The position numbers were made by a program, and so were the translations under genes. Below, in pieces: positions 16,889 through 24,667 of a DNA stretch of 64,000 bases. This DNA is from JAIUNP01 sp020161975. Lineage in GTDB: Bacteria > Pseudomonadota > Alphaproteobacteria > Rhizobiales > Beijerinckiaceae. Each line of letters begins with the position of its first letter. The stretch's first letter is position 1. The stretch covers positions 93,131-157,130 of the forward strand of contig DAIOGK010000007.1 of NCBI GenBank assembly GCA_036745275.1, read 5' to 3'. A model generated the notes under the pieces. It worked only from the letters and a program-made list of their open reading frames with translations, did no database searches and was not told where the DNA came from.

Positions 16889-17431
16889 TCAGAGCTTGAC
16901 CCAGCCCTTGGGTGGGGTCTTGCCGGGGTGAAGGGCACCGCAATGCGGGCATTTACGGGCAGCTTCGTTGTTGTAGAACGCCTCGTAGATCGGCGGCAGA
17001 TCATCAACGATCGACTCGAGATCCTTCTCGGCGCGCGCAACCAGCCCCTTGCACTCGAAGCAGTACCACTCGATGGCATCGAGCGCGCCTTCAGGGCGCG
17101 GCGATTCGATCACAAGGCCGATCGATCCTTCCTGCGGACGCTGCGGTGAGTGGCGCACATGCGCCGGCAGCATGAAAATCTCGCCCTCGCGGATCGGAAT
17201 GTCATAGTGCTCGCCATTGTCGATGACCTTGAGCACCATGTCGCCCTTCATCTGGTAGAAGAACTCCTCCACCGGATCGTCGTGGAAGTCGGCGCGCTCA
17301 TTGGGGCCGCCGACGACTGTCACCATCAGGTCGGCATCCTTCCAGATCTGCTGGTTGTTGACCGGCGGCTTGAGCAGATGCTCGTTCTCAGCAATCCATT
17401 TCTGGAAATTGAAAGCCTTGAGACGTCCCAT
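16889..17431 (-). CDS. nbaC: 3-hydroxyanthranilate 3,4-dioxygenase
   Basis: A 180-residue Fe(II) cupin that opens 3-hydroxyanthranilate to 2-amino-3-carboxymuconate semialdehyde. The metal ligands fit H and E of ADFHDDPVEEFFYQ (about 48-61) and the His of LPAHVRHSPQRP (about 92-103). The C-terminal rubredoxin-like pair of CxxC motifs is present (CFECKG near 125 and CPHCGALHPG near 165), as in bacterial HAO. Start ATG 17431 has a strong AGGAGG site. The amidohydrolase-type decarboxylase and the deaminase that usually accompany it are missing from the window. Confidence 0.94.
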   Translation of the reverse strand: MGRLKAFNFQKWIAENEHLLKPPVNNQQIWKDADLMVTVVGGPNERADFHDDPVEEFFYQMKGDMVLKVIDNGEHYDIPIREGEIFMLPAHVRHSPQRPQEGSIGLVIESPRPEGALDAIEWYCFECKGLVARAEKDLESIVDDLPPIYEAFYNNEAARKCPHCGALHPGKTPPKGWVKL

Positions 17432-17462
17432 GGTCTGTCCTCCTAGAGTACTCATCCGTTGA

Positions 17463-17669
17463 TTATCCCGCCTGCGCCGCTGCGGGCGCAACCGTCTTGA
17501 CCTCATCACGCATTTCGAACGTCATCAGGTCTCCCCCATCACCGCCGGTCCCACATACGCCTGGTGCGGACCGGCGATGACGTCCTCTTCCTTTGCTGTC
17601 GGCACCGGTGCGCTGCCGTACAAGCCAATCCGATTGCAGACCGCCGGTTCCCGGGCCGGCCTGCTCCAT
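17463..17669 (-). other. gene-poor gap with possible coding relic
   Basis: About 230 bases separate the DapA-family gene from 3-hydroxyanthranilate dioxygenase. One minus-strand frame (17669-17463) encodes 68 residues with no family resemblance. Another frame reads protein-like text RIGLYGSAPVP...GPHQAYVGPAVMGET without a good start and ends in a TGATG overlap with a 20-residue peptide MTFEMRDEVKTVAPAAAQAG. This may be the remains of one or two operon genes, for example a deaminase; I cannot identify it. Confidence 0.3.
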
Positions 17670-18623
17670 TCAGCGTTTCAGGCCGCAGGTCTCGAAGGCC
17701 GCCTTGGTCGCGGCCTTTTCGGCCTCGGTCAGCTCAAGCAGCGGCGTGCGGACATGCCCGCCCACCTGGCCGAGCAAGCCCTGCCAGTACTTCTGATGCG
17801 AATGCGGCTTTTCCGGCGGGCGCGTCGATTTCAGCGCATGGCGCACCGGTTCGAGCGAGTCGCGGACCTTGCGTGCTTCGGTGAATTTTCCAGCGAATGC
17901 GAGGTCGGTGTATTCGCGCATCCGACGGTCATTCTTGCTCTGGATCAGGTAGGGCGGCGACGAGCACAGATAGAGCCGCCAGTTCATCTCTTCGATGTTG
18001 TCCAGCCACTCCTCTTCCGAAGCGGTCGAGACGATGATGCGGTCGGAAGCGAGGCGATGCAGTTCCTTGTACATCTCGCGCGGCACGGAATATTTGATCG
18101 CCACGACGTTCTCGATGTCGGCAAGGCGGTTGCAGAGTTCCGGGCTCATCAGATAGCCCGAGTCCGGATGGCTCCACAGCGCGACGCCGATATCCACTGC
18201 ACCGCAGACCGTGCGGTAATAGTTCATCAGCGTCTCGTCCTGCTTCTTGTGGAAATGCAGGATCGGCGCGTGGACGACGATGTAGTCGGCACCACAGTTC
18301 TGGGCATAGCGCGCCAGTTCGATCACAGTATCCATGTTCTGATCCGAACAGGACATGATCGTCTGTGCCTTGCCGGCGCAGGCTTTGACCGCAAGATCGA
18401 AGGCACGCTTGCGCTCGTCGAGCGACATCGAAAAGAACTCGCCCTGCTTGCCGGCGACGAAGAAGCCGTCAATCTTCAGGTCATCGATCCAATGGCGGTA
18501 GTTGGAGAGGACACCCTCCTCGTTGATGGCGCCGGATGCGGTGAACGGGGTCAAAGCCGCCGCCCAGATGCCCTTCATCGTGGCCAGAGCATGGGATTTA
18601 GCTTCGGACTTCTTGTATTTCAT
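17670..18623 (-). CDS. DapA/NanA-family lyase or dehydratase
   Basis: A 317-residue TIM-barrel protein of the dihydrodipicolinate synthase family (class I, Schiff base). Family text includes AALTPFTASGAINEEGVLSNYRHWI (near 20-45), IDGFFVAGKQGEFFSMSLDERK, DYIVVHAPILHF and the probable Schiff-base lysine in NVVAIKYSV (about 173). The GKQGE loop differs from the GTTGE of true DapA, so the substrate is not pyruvate/aspartate semialdehyde with certainty. I chose ATG 18623 (MKYKK); 18671 and 18578 are alternatives. It is first in the minus-strand set leading to 3-hydroxyanthranilate dioxygenase, or follows the SnoaL-like gene in one longer transcript. Confidence 0.82.
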   Translation of the reverse strand: MKYKKSEAKSHALATMKGIWAAALTPFTASGAINEEGVLSNYRHWIDDLKIDGFFVAGKQGEFFSMSLDERKRAFDLAVKACAGKAQTIMSCSDQNMDTVIELARYAQNCGADYIVVHAPILHFHKKQDETLMNYYRTVCGAVDIGVALWSHPDSGYLMSPELCNRLADIENVVAIKYSVPREMYKELHRLASDRIIVSTASEEEWLDNIEEMNWRLYLCSSPPYLIQSKNDRRMREYTDLAFAGKFTEARKVRDSLEPVRHALKSTRPPEKPHSHQKYWQGLLGQVGGHVRTPLLELTEAEKAATKAAFETCGLKR

Positions 18624-18780
18624 GACCTTGCGCGCTCCTATGTTGCCCTGAGACTGCGCGGGTTGGGCCATAAGATAAAGTCACCAAATGATATTAATTC
18701 AGGCGGCAAAATGATAAGTTGAGCGGTCTCAGCGTTGCCTGCTGCGGGGCCGGCGCCGTGTCCGGTGCCGGAGGCGCCCA

Positions 18781-19860
18781 TCAGCGCCGCAGCACCTCAT
18801 GGACGCGACCGAGCGCATCAAAGCCCATTTGCATCATCAAATGCAGCATATCGAGCGGGACCCAGTTCTCGCGGATCAGGCCTTCATGGTGCAGATAGAA
18901 ATCCATCACCCGCATGAAGACGGGTTTGCCGCTCGGCGGCAGACCGCAGAATCCGCCGCCGGTGTGCATGGCATAGACGGATGGCCAGCCGCCCGTGACC
19001 GAATAGGGCCCGTCGCCGATGCGAATGTAGTGGCCGGCGCCATGACGGGCCTTTTCCGCCTGAACCTCGGCGAATGTGCCCTGCGGTCGCGCAAAGGCAA
19101 TGCGGAAGGGCAGCTGGTGTCCGTCGACAAAACCATCGAGCCCGCGCGTGGTGCCGATGCCCGCCGGGCCATACCACATCATTTTCGGGTGCCAGTATTC
19201 CTTTTGCGGCATGGCAATGAGGCCCTCGCGGTTGAGCCGCTGCCGGTCGTCGAACTCGGCGAGCGAACGGTGCATGGCGAGTGTCTGGGCAATGCTTTCA
19301 ACGGATTGCGGTGCATCGGAGGTCGTAAATCGCACACCGTCCGCCGTCAGCGGGGCGGGCCACATTTCCGGGCTTCCCAGTGGCTGTGCGATGGGCCAAA
19401 GGCCGACCTGCCGCATCACGTCGAGTACATCCCAGAGAAGGTTTGCCTGCACCACGGCCCCTTCGACATCAACTTCGTAAACCTCGCCGTAACGCAGGTA
19501 GATCGGCCGATTGGTGGCGGGCAGGCCAAGCCAGTCGCTGCGCATCGTACCACAGTAATGGCCGACTGCCGCGAGGTACCGGCGGTTCTGGTAGCTGCCG
19601 CCGACGAAAATCACGTCGCGTCGTTCAAGGTCCGGGCAGGCCTTCTTGAGGGGGGCGAAGGCTTTGGCAAGGGCTTCCGCCGAGCTCGCGCAGGCGTTGA
19701 TCGGATGCGCGATGCGCCAGGCCGCATCGTTGATGGCCAGGGCGGACATCGCCTGCCCGATGCTGCTCTCGCGCGATTCTGCAAGCGCTGTCAGTCGCTG
19801 GTGAACGCGCTGGCGCAAGGCTGCATCAGGCGAGGCGAGAGGGGCGAAATCAGGAACCAT
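18781..19860 (-). CDS. two-domain SnoaL/NTF2-like protein
   Basis: A 359-residue cytosolic protein without signal peptide. The C-terminal half ends in a SnoaL-like cyclase/isomerase signature: MHTGGGFCGLPPSGKPVFMRVMDFYLHHEGLI and a following W-x-PLDMLHLMMQMG segment (about 300-345). The first half also looks NTF2-like (IYLRYGEVYEVDVEGAVVQANLLWDVLDVMRQVG, near 165-200). Start ATG 19860 (MVPDFAPLAS) is preferred over the long upstream frame that runs through the operator region. It is divergent from the ABC importer, and two further SnoaL-like genes lie in that operon, so a joint pathway is likely. Confidence 0.75.
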   Translation of the reverse strand: MVPDFAPLASPDAALRQRVHQRLTALAESRESSIGQAMSALAINDAAWRIAHPINACASSAEALAKAFAPLKKACPDLERRDVIFVGGSYQNRRYLAAVGHYCGTMRSDWLGLPATNRPIYLRYGEVYEVDVEGAVVQANLLWDVLDVMRQVGLWPIAQPLGSPEMWPAPLTADGVRFTTSDAPQSVESIAQTLAMHRSLAEFDDRQRLNREGLIAMPQKEYWHPKMMWYGPAGIGTTRGLDGFVDGHQLPFRIAFARPQGTFAEVQAEKARHGAGHYIRIGDGPYSVTGGWPSVYAMHTGGGFCGLPPSGKPVFMRVMDFYLHHEGLIRENWVPLDMLHLMMQMGFDALGRVHEVLRR

Positions 19861-19937
19861 GCGGCATATCCCCGGGTGGCGGACAAAACAGGAAAAGCAG
19901 CGGGCACCATGCCGCGCGGAGGCACTGTTCCCCATTT

Positions 19938-19975
19938 TGCAATCGTATTCAAGATTGTTGTTGCATACGATTGCA
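19938..19975. promoter_or_regulatory. 11-bp perfect inverted repeat, candidate operator
   Basis: TGCAATCGTAT (19938-19948) and ATACGATTGCA (19965-19975) are perfect inverted copies, with half-site centres 27 bp apart, between the divergent starts at 19860 and 20067. Next to it is GCATGC-TT-GCATGC (19978-19991). It is the best candidate operator for the LacI-type regulator encoded in the operon. Confidence 0.6.
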
Positions 19976-20066
19976 GAGCATGCTTGCATGCCCTTAATCT
20001 GGCTGCAGATGGAACGTGGCCGAGGGGTTGAGAACGGTCAGCAATGCCACAGGGGGGATTGGACGC

Positions 20067-21311
20067 ATGATGAGGACCATGAAGACGGCTCTGACGCTGG
20101 CCGCATTGCTCGCGGCAGGCACGGCGCAGGCGCAGGTGAACTGCGGCGTTACCAGTGGCCGCGTGAACATCGTCGGCAACGAATTCCCGGCCATCAAGAC
20201 CGTCGCCGCAAACGCCGCGAAGTGCCAGACAGGCACGCTTACTGTGAAGTCGAACCTGACCTCCACGCACCAGCGCATCAACCTGCCCGGTATGCAGGGC
20301 AACCCGGCGGAATATACCGCTGCCATTATTGCCACATCGTCGATCGTTGCGCTGATGAACGAGAACGTCATCCGCCCGCTCGATGCGCTCGTGGCAGCCG
20401 ACGGCAAGGACATCCCGAAGAACCAGCTCATCACCATCGATGGCAAGGTGATGGCTGTTGCCTTCATGGCCAATGCCCAACACCTCGTCTACCGGAAGGA
20501 TATTCTGTCGCAGGTCGGGGCCGAGCCGCCGAAAACCTATGAAGACATGATCCGCATCGGCAAGCAGATCCGCGAGCGCGGTATCCTGAAGCACCCGATC
20601 GGTGGAGCGTACAAGTCGGGCTGGGCGCTCGGCGAGGAATTTGTGAATATGTACACCGGCTATGGCGCCGATTTCTTCAAGCCGGGAACGGCTGAGGTGG
20701 CCATCAACAATCCGCGCGGCATCGCGGCGTTGAACACCATGAAGGCGCTGACCGAGCTCATGCATCCTGATTTCCTGACGCATGACAACAACGAGACGAA
20801 CGCCGAATGGAAATCGGGCAATCTCGCGATGATGAACATGTGGGGTTCGCGAACCGGCGTGCTGATGGTCAAGGAAGGTAATGATCCCAAGGTCGCCGAA
20901 AACACCATGGTCGGGGCCCCGATGACGGTGGGCGGGGGCAAGATTCCGGCCACCACGCTCTGGTGGGATGGCTGGACCGTGGCGCGCAACATCTCTGATG
21001 AGGATGCCCGTGCCACGTTCCTTGCCCTGAAGAACGGGATTTCGCCCTCGATCCTCAATGACGAGACCATGGGCCAGGCGGTGTGGATGATTGCCGGCTA
21101 TAAGCCTGCGCCGGTGAACCAGGGCGTGATGCAGACCATGGCCATGGGCGCAAAGCCCTATCCGATGCTGCCGTACATGGGGCTTCTGCACACTGCGCTC
21201 GGCGAGGGCATCGCGCCCTTCCTGCAAGGACGCAAGGATGCGGAGACGACGCTTGCGGATATCGAAAAGGCTTACACCACGGCTGCGAAGGAAAAGGGCT
21301 TCCTGAAGTAA
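20067..21311 (+). CDS. ABC transporter substrate-binding protein (carbohydrate type)
   Basis: A 414-residue periplasmic receptor. The signal peptide is MMRTMKTALTLAALLAAGTAQA, then a solute-binding family 1 body (ATSSIVALMNENVIRPLDALVA; TYEDMIRIGKQIRERG; MMNMWGSRTGVL; ALKNGISPSILNDETMG). An AGGGGGG site lies 9 bases before ATG 20067; ATG 20079 is also possible. It heads the operon, and a strong intercistronic hairpin follows. The ligand cannot be read from sequence; UgpB/MalE-type receptors bind sugars, polyols or glycerol phosphodiesters. Confidence 0.92.
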   Translation: MMRTMKTALTLAALLAAGTAQAQVNCGVTSGRVNIVGNEFPAIKTVAANAAKCQTGTLTVKSNLTSTHQRINLPGMQGNPAEYTAAIIATSSIVALMNENVIRPLDALVAADGKDIPKNQLITIDGKVMAVAFMANAQHLVYRKDILSQVGAEPPKTYEDMIRIGKQIRERGILKHPIGGAYKSGWALGEEFVNMYTGYGADFFKPGTAEVAINNPRGIAALNTMKALTELMHPDFLTHDNNETNAEWKSGNLAMMNMWGSRTGVLMVKEGNDPKVAENTMVGAPMTVGGGKIPATTLWWDGWTVARNISDEDARATFLALKNGISPSILNDETMGQAVWMIAGYKPAPVNQGVMQTMAMGAKPYPMLPYMGLLHTALGEGIAPFLQGRKDAETTLADIEKAYTTAAKEKGFLK

Positions 21312-21324
21312 GCCCGTAGCGCGT

Positions 21325-21350
21325 GCGATGGCGGGTTTGGCCGCCATCGC
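21325..21350 (+). other. intercistronic hairpin after the receptor gene
   Basis: A perfect 10-bp stem, GCGATGGCGG with CCGCCATCGC, around a 6-base loop and with no T-run. Its position, just after the binding-protein stop, fits an mRNA-stabilising or partial-termination hairpin that keeps receptor levels above permease levels. Confidence 0.6.
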
Positions 21351-21433
21351 CACCATTCACCGCTTTCTTCGGCCATCTCCGGATGGCGCCCGGACCACTA
21401 TGACCGCGCCAAAGCTGGCGTGAAGGGGGAGGC

Positions 21434-22456
21434 ATGAAACACGCGACTTTCCTGCGCTTCTTCCTACCCACGGCGACCGCGATGCTGCTGTTCATCGCGC
21501 TGCCGATTGTCTCAGTGCTGATCCAGTCCGTTCATGCCCCGCATGATCGCGTGGTGGTTGAGGTGGAGAATTGCACGCCGTTTGGCTGCACGAAATCCAC
21601 TGTGATCGATCAAGCCGCCACGGAGAGGCTGCGCGAAGAGAAGCCGCAGGGCCGGTTTGTGGGGCTGGATATCTATCGGGACCGCTCGCATCTTGCCTTT
21701 TCTGAGATCGGCGAGGCCTGGAACCAGGCGACGGGGGCCGGTGATTTCTTTGCGCGGCTGATGAACCTGCCCTTCTACCGCGCGCTTGTCTTCACGCTCA
21801 CCTACATGGTGTTCGTGACGCCGCTTTCCATCCTGCTCGGCTTTGTGGTGGCTTTGGCCGTCAATGCCATTCCAAGGCTCTTTCGCGGACCGGTGATCTT
21901 CTTCTCGCTGCTGCCGATGATTGTGACACCGCTGATCGGTGCGCTCATCCTGTTCTGGATGGTCGATTCCCGCGGGATCATCGGGGCGGCGGTCCAGTGG
22001 CTCGCCAATGACCCCAACCTGTCGCTGAAGGCCTCGACAACGCTCACCTGGATCATGTTGATCGTCTATGGCACCTGGTCCACCGCGCCCTTCGCCTTTG
22101 TCGTCTACTATGCCGGCTTGCAGACCGTGCCGCAGGATTCGCTGGAAAGCGCGATGCTCGATGGCGCGACGCGCTGGCATCGCATCCGCTACATCGTGCT
22201 GCCGCATCTGATGCCGCTGACGGTGTTCATGTTTCTCATCAAGATCATGGACAATTTCCGGGTTTTCGAGCCGATCGTCAGCTTCAATGCCGCCGCACAT
22301 GCGCAGTCGCTCTCCTATTTCATCTATTCCGATCTCGGCGGAGAGACGCGGCTTCTCTCCTCAGCGGCAGCGACGTCGGTGCTGACGATCGCCGGCGTGC
22401 TGGTTCTTTTGTCCCCCGTTCTGGTGCGCACCTGGCGCCAGTTCGGCAAGGCGTGA
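21434..22456 (+). CDS. ABC transporter permease, MalF/UgpA type
   Basis: A 340-residue inner-membrane permease with about six helices. The first is at 10-32; a long periplasmic loop of about 80 residues follows (with CTPFGC), then helices from about 115 on. The EAA loop that contacts the ATPase is ESAMLDGATRWHRIRYIVLPHL (about 233-254). Start ATG 21434 follows AAGGGGGAGG. It pairs with the 22467 permease and the 23352 ATPase. The insertion between helix 1 and 2 is longer than in many MalF-like permeases and has two cysteines. Confidence 0.92.
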   Translation: MKHATFLRFFLPTATAMLLFIALPIVSVLIQSVHAPHDRVVVEVENCTPFGCTKSTVIDQAATERLREEKPQGRFVGLDIYRDRSHLAFSEIGEAWNQATGAGDFFARLMNLPFYRALVFTLTYMVFVTPLSILLGFVVALAVNAIPRLFRGPVIFFSLLPMIVTPLIGALILFWMVDSRGIIGAAVQWLANDPNLSLKASTTLTWIMLIVYGTWSTAPFAFVVYYAGLQTVPQDSLESAMLDGATRWHRIRYIVLPHLMPLTVFMFLIKIMDNFRVFEPIVSFNAAAHAQSLSYFIYSDLGGETRLLSSAAATSVLTIAGVLVLLSPVLVRTWRQFGKA

Positions 22457-22466
22457 GGAGGAAACC

Positions 22467-23348
22467 ATGACTGCGGTTGCCCAGAAGCGCCCCGTGACCC
22501 TGAGCCTGATTCTCAGCGGGTTCCTGATCCTCTGGCTCGTGATTGCGATCTTCCCCTTTGCCTGGACGCTCTGGGGCAGTTTCAAGGTGGAAGGCGATTT
22601 CTTCTCCAAAGCGAGCTGGCAGAACGCGTTGTTCGGCCCGCTGACCCGGCTGGAACACGGCAGCGCCTTCACCGGTGCCGGCTATTATGGCGCCTGGGTG
22701 CAGGAAGAATTCTGGCGGGCGGCGCTGAACTCACTTGTCGTCGTGGTTTGCGTGGTGGTGGTTTCGCTCACCTTCGGCACGCTGGGGGGCTATGCGCTCA
22801 GCCGCTCGACCTACCGCTATGCCTTCTGGCTGCTGTTGCTGGCATTGGTCTTCCGCGCCATGCCGCCGCTGACGCTCGTTTCGGGCTATCTTCTGCCTTT
22901 CTACCAGTGGAACCTCTGGGGGCACCTGCCCACGGCGATCATCGCGCTCGTGGCCATCAACCAGCCCTTCACCCTGTGGATGCTCACGGCTTTCTTCCGA
23001 AACATACCGAAGGATCTGGATGAGAGCGCACGGGTCGATGGATGCACACCCTTCCAGGCCTTCCGCTATGTGATCATTCCGGTGATGTGGCCCGGGGTGA
23101 TCACCACTGGGCTCTTTTCCTTTCTGCTCGCATACAATGATTTCGTCGTGACCTCGATGCTGCTCTCCAAGCAGAACCAGACGATGATCCCGAAGATCGC
23201 GAGTTTCCTCGGAACCACGCAGACCGAGGGCAATGTGATGTTCGCGGTCTCCTCGGTGGTGTCGGTGACGGCGCCGCTCTTTCTGCTGGTGATGTTCTTC
23301 CAGCGCCAGATCGTCTCCGGGCTCACGGCCGGCGCGGTGAAGGGGTAA
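22467..23348 (+). CDS. ABC transporter permease, MalG/UgpE type
   Basis: A 293-residue second permease of the importer. It has an N-terminal helix (LILSGFLILWLVIAIFPFAWTLW) and further membrane segments through residue 285; the EAA motif is ESARVDGCTPFQAFRYVIIPVMWPG (about 189-213). It begins 10 bases after the first permease, behind GAGGAGG, and ends 3 bases before the ATPase gene. The whole importer (receptor, two permeases, ATPase) is complete, so uptake is likely functional. Confidence 0.93.
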   Translation: MTAVAQKRPVTLSLILSGFLILWLVIAIFPFAWTLWGSFKVEGDFFSKASWQNALFGPLTRLEHGSAFTGAGYYGAWVQEEFWRAALNSLVVVVCVVVVSLTFGTLGGYALSRSTYRYAFWLLLLALVFRAMPPLTLVSGYLLPFYQWNLWGHLPTAIIALVAINQPFTLWMLTAFFRNIPKDLDESARVDGCTPFQAFRYVIIPVMWPGVITTGLFSFLLAYNDFVVTSMLLSKQNQTMIPKIASFLGTTQTEGNVMFAVSSVVSVTAPLFLLVMFFQRQIVSGLTAGAVKG

Positions 23349-23351
23349 GCC

Positions 23352-24407
23352 ATGGCTGATATTCAGCTCATCAACCTGTCCAAGCGTTGGGGCGCGGTCA
23401 CCGTCGTCAAGAGCTTCAACCTGCACATCGCGGATGGCGAGTTTCTCGTGCTACTCGGCCCCTCGGGCTGCGGCAAGACCACGACCATGCGCATGATCGC
23501 CGGTCTTGAGGATGTGTCGGAGGGGGAGGTCCGCATCGGCGACCGGCTTGTGAACCATCTCGATCCCAAGGATCGCGACATCGCCATGGTGTTCCAGTCC
23601 TACGGTCTTTACCCGACCATGACCGTTTACGAGAACATCCGCTTTCCCCTGAAGGTACGGAAGATTCCCGAAGCCGATCACCATGACCGCGTGATGCGCG
23701 CGGCCAAGACGGTGGAACTCACAGAGCTGCTCGACCGCAAACCGGCGGCCCTTTCGGGTGGTCAGCGGCAGAGGGTGGCGCTCGCGCGCGCCATCGTGCG
23801 CAAGCCGAAAGTCTTTCTCATGGACGAGCCGCTCTCGAACCTCGATGCGAAGCTGCGTGTCTCCACCCGGGCGCAGATCAAGAACCTGCACCACGAACTG
23901 AAGACCACGACCATCTATGTGACCCACGATCAGATCGAGGCGATGACGCTGGCGGATCGGGTGGTCGTGATGAGCAGAGGCGAGGTGCAGCAGGTCGGCA
24001 CGCCGCTTCAGATCTATGATCGGCCCGCAAATACCTTCGTCGCTTCCTTTATCGGCAATCCGGCGATGAATCTCATTCCCGGCACCATGCAAGGGGGCAC
24101 CTTCTCCGCATCGGGAATCACGGTTCCGGGCCTTTCAGCGCCCGACGGAGCCGTGACGCTCGGCTTCCGTGCCGAGGATGCGCAGGTGGCCACCACGGGT
24201 GAAATCACTGCGCCGGTCTATTCGATGGAACTGCTGGGCGATTCATCGATGGTTACGCTGCAACTTGGAGGAGGGGCCTTTGCGGCAGTCAAGACCCCCA
24301 AGGATTTCCAGGCCGGGATCGGCGCAACGCTTTCTGCCCGCGTGCCGGCGGGTATCTGCCACATTTTTGATGCCACCACCGGCCAGCGCCTGGGGGGCAG
24401 GCCATGA
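23352..24407 (+). CDS. ABC transporter ATP-binding protein, MalK/UgpC type
   Basis: A 351-residue ATPase. Walker A is GPSGCGKTTTM (about 37-47), Q-loop FQSYGLYPTM, signature LSGGQRQRVALARA (about 135-148), Walker B VFLMDEPLSNLDA and H-loop VTHDQIEAM. A C-terminal OB/TOBE domain (about 240-350) is typical for carbohydrate importers and can receive regulatory input. The stop overlaps the following truncated SnoaL gene by 4 bases. The single ATPase would act as a homodimer. Confidence 0.95.
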   Translation: MADIQLINLSKRWGAVTVVKSFNLHIADGEFLVLLGPSGCGKTTTMRMIAGLEDVSEGEVRIGDRLVNHLDPKDRDIAMVFQSYGLYPTMTVYENIRFPLKVRKIPEADHHDRVMRAAKTVELTELLDRKPAALSGGQRQRVALARAIVRKPKVFLMDEPLSNLDAKLRVSTRAQIKNLHHELKTTTIYVTHDQIEAMTLADRVVVMSRGEVQQVGTPLQIYDRPANTFVASFIGNPAMNLIPGTMQGGTFSASGITVPGLSAPDGAVTLGFRAEDAQVATTGEITAPVYSMELLGDSSMVTLQLGGGAFAAVKTPKDFQAGIGATLSARVPAGICHIFDATTGQRLGGRP

Positions 24408-24643
24408 CCGAGGCCACCCATTTCGGCGCCTTCATGGGTATTCCGCCCAGCGGTCGGCGCGTCGCCATTCCCTACATGGATTTCTGGCGGGTCGCTGATG
24501 GTCGTATCGCCGACAATCCGGTTTTCGTTGATTTCGCCGCGGTGCTGGCACAGCTCGGGCGCGATGTCTTTGCGGGCGAGGGCTGGGAAGCCTTCGATCG
24601 CGGCGAGCGCATTCCTCCGGCCCTGCCGGAAAACACCCTCTGA
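24404..24643 (+). CDS. half-length SnoaL-like domain protein
   Basis: A 79-residue protein equal to only the C-terminal half of a SnoaL/ester-cyclase domain: it starts exactly at the HFGAFMGIPPSGRRVAIPYMDFWRV segment and continues ADGRIADN...FVDFAAVLAQLG. Full domains need about 130 residues, so the N-terminal helices are missing. Its ATG overlaps the ATPase stop (ATGA), so it is still translationally coupled. It may be a deletion product at the ATPase junction, or a partner that dimerises with the other SnoaL proteins of this locus. Confidence 0.7.
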   Translation: MTEATHFGAFMGIPPSGRRVAIPYMDFWRVADGRIADNPVFVDFAAVLAQLGRDVFAGEGWEAFDRGERIPPALPENTL

Positions 24644-24667
24644 GGACAGGCACTCCAGGAGCGATTC

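Noticed and set aside
19791..21356. 521-codon minus-strand frame spanning the divergent promoter
   Set aside because: It crosses the operator and is antisense to the receptor gene, which has a signal peptide and solute-binding motifs.
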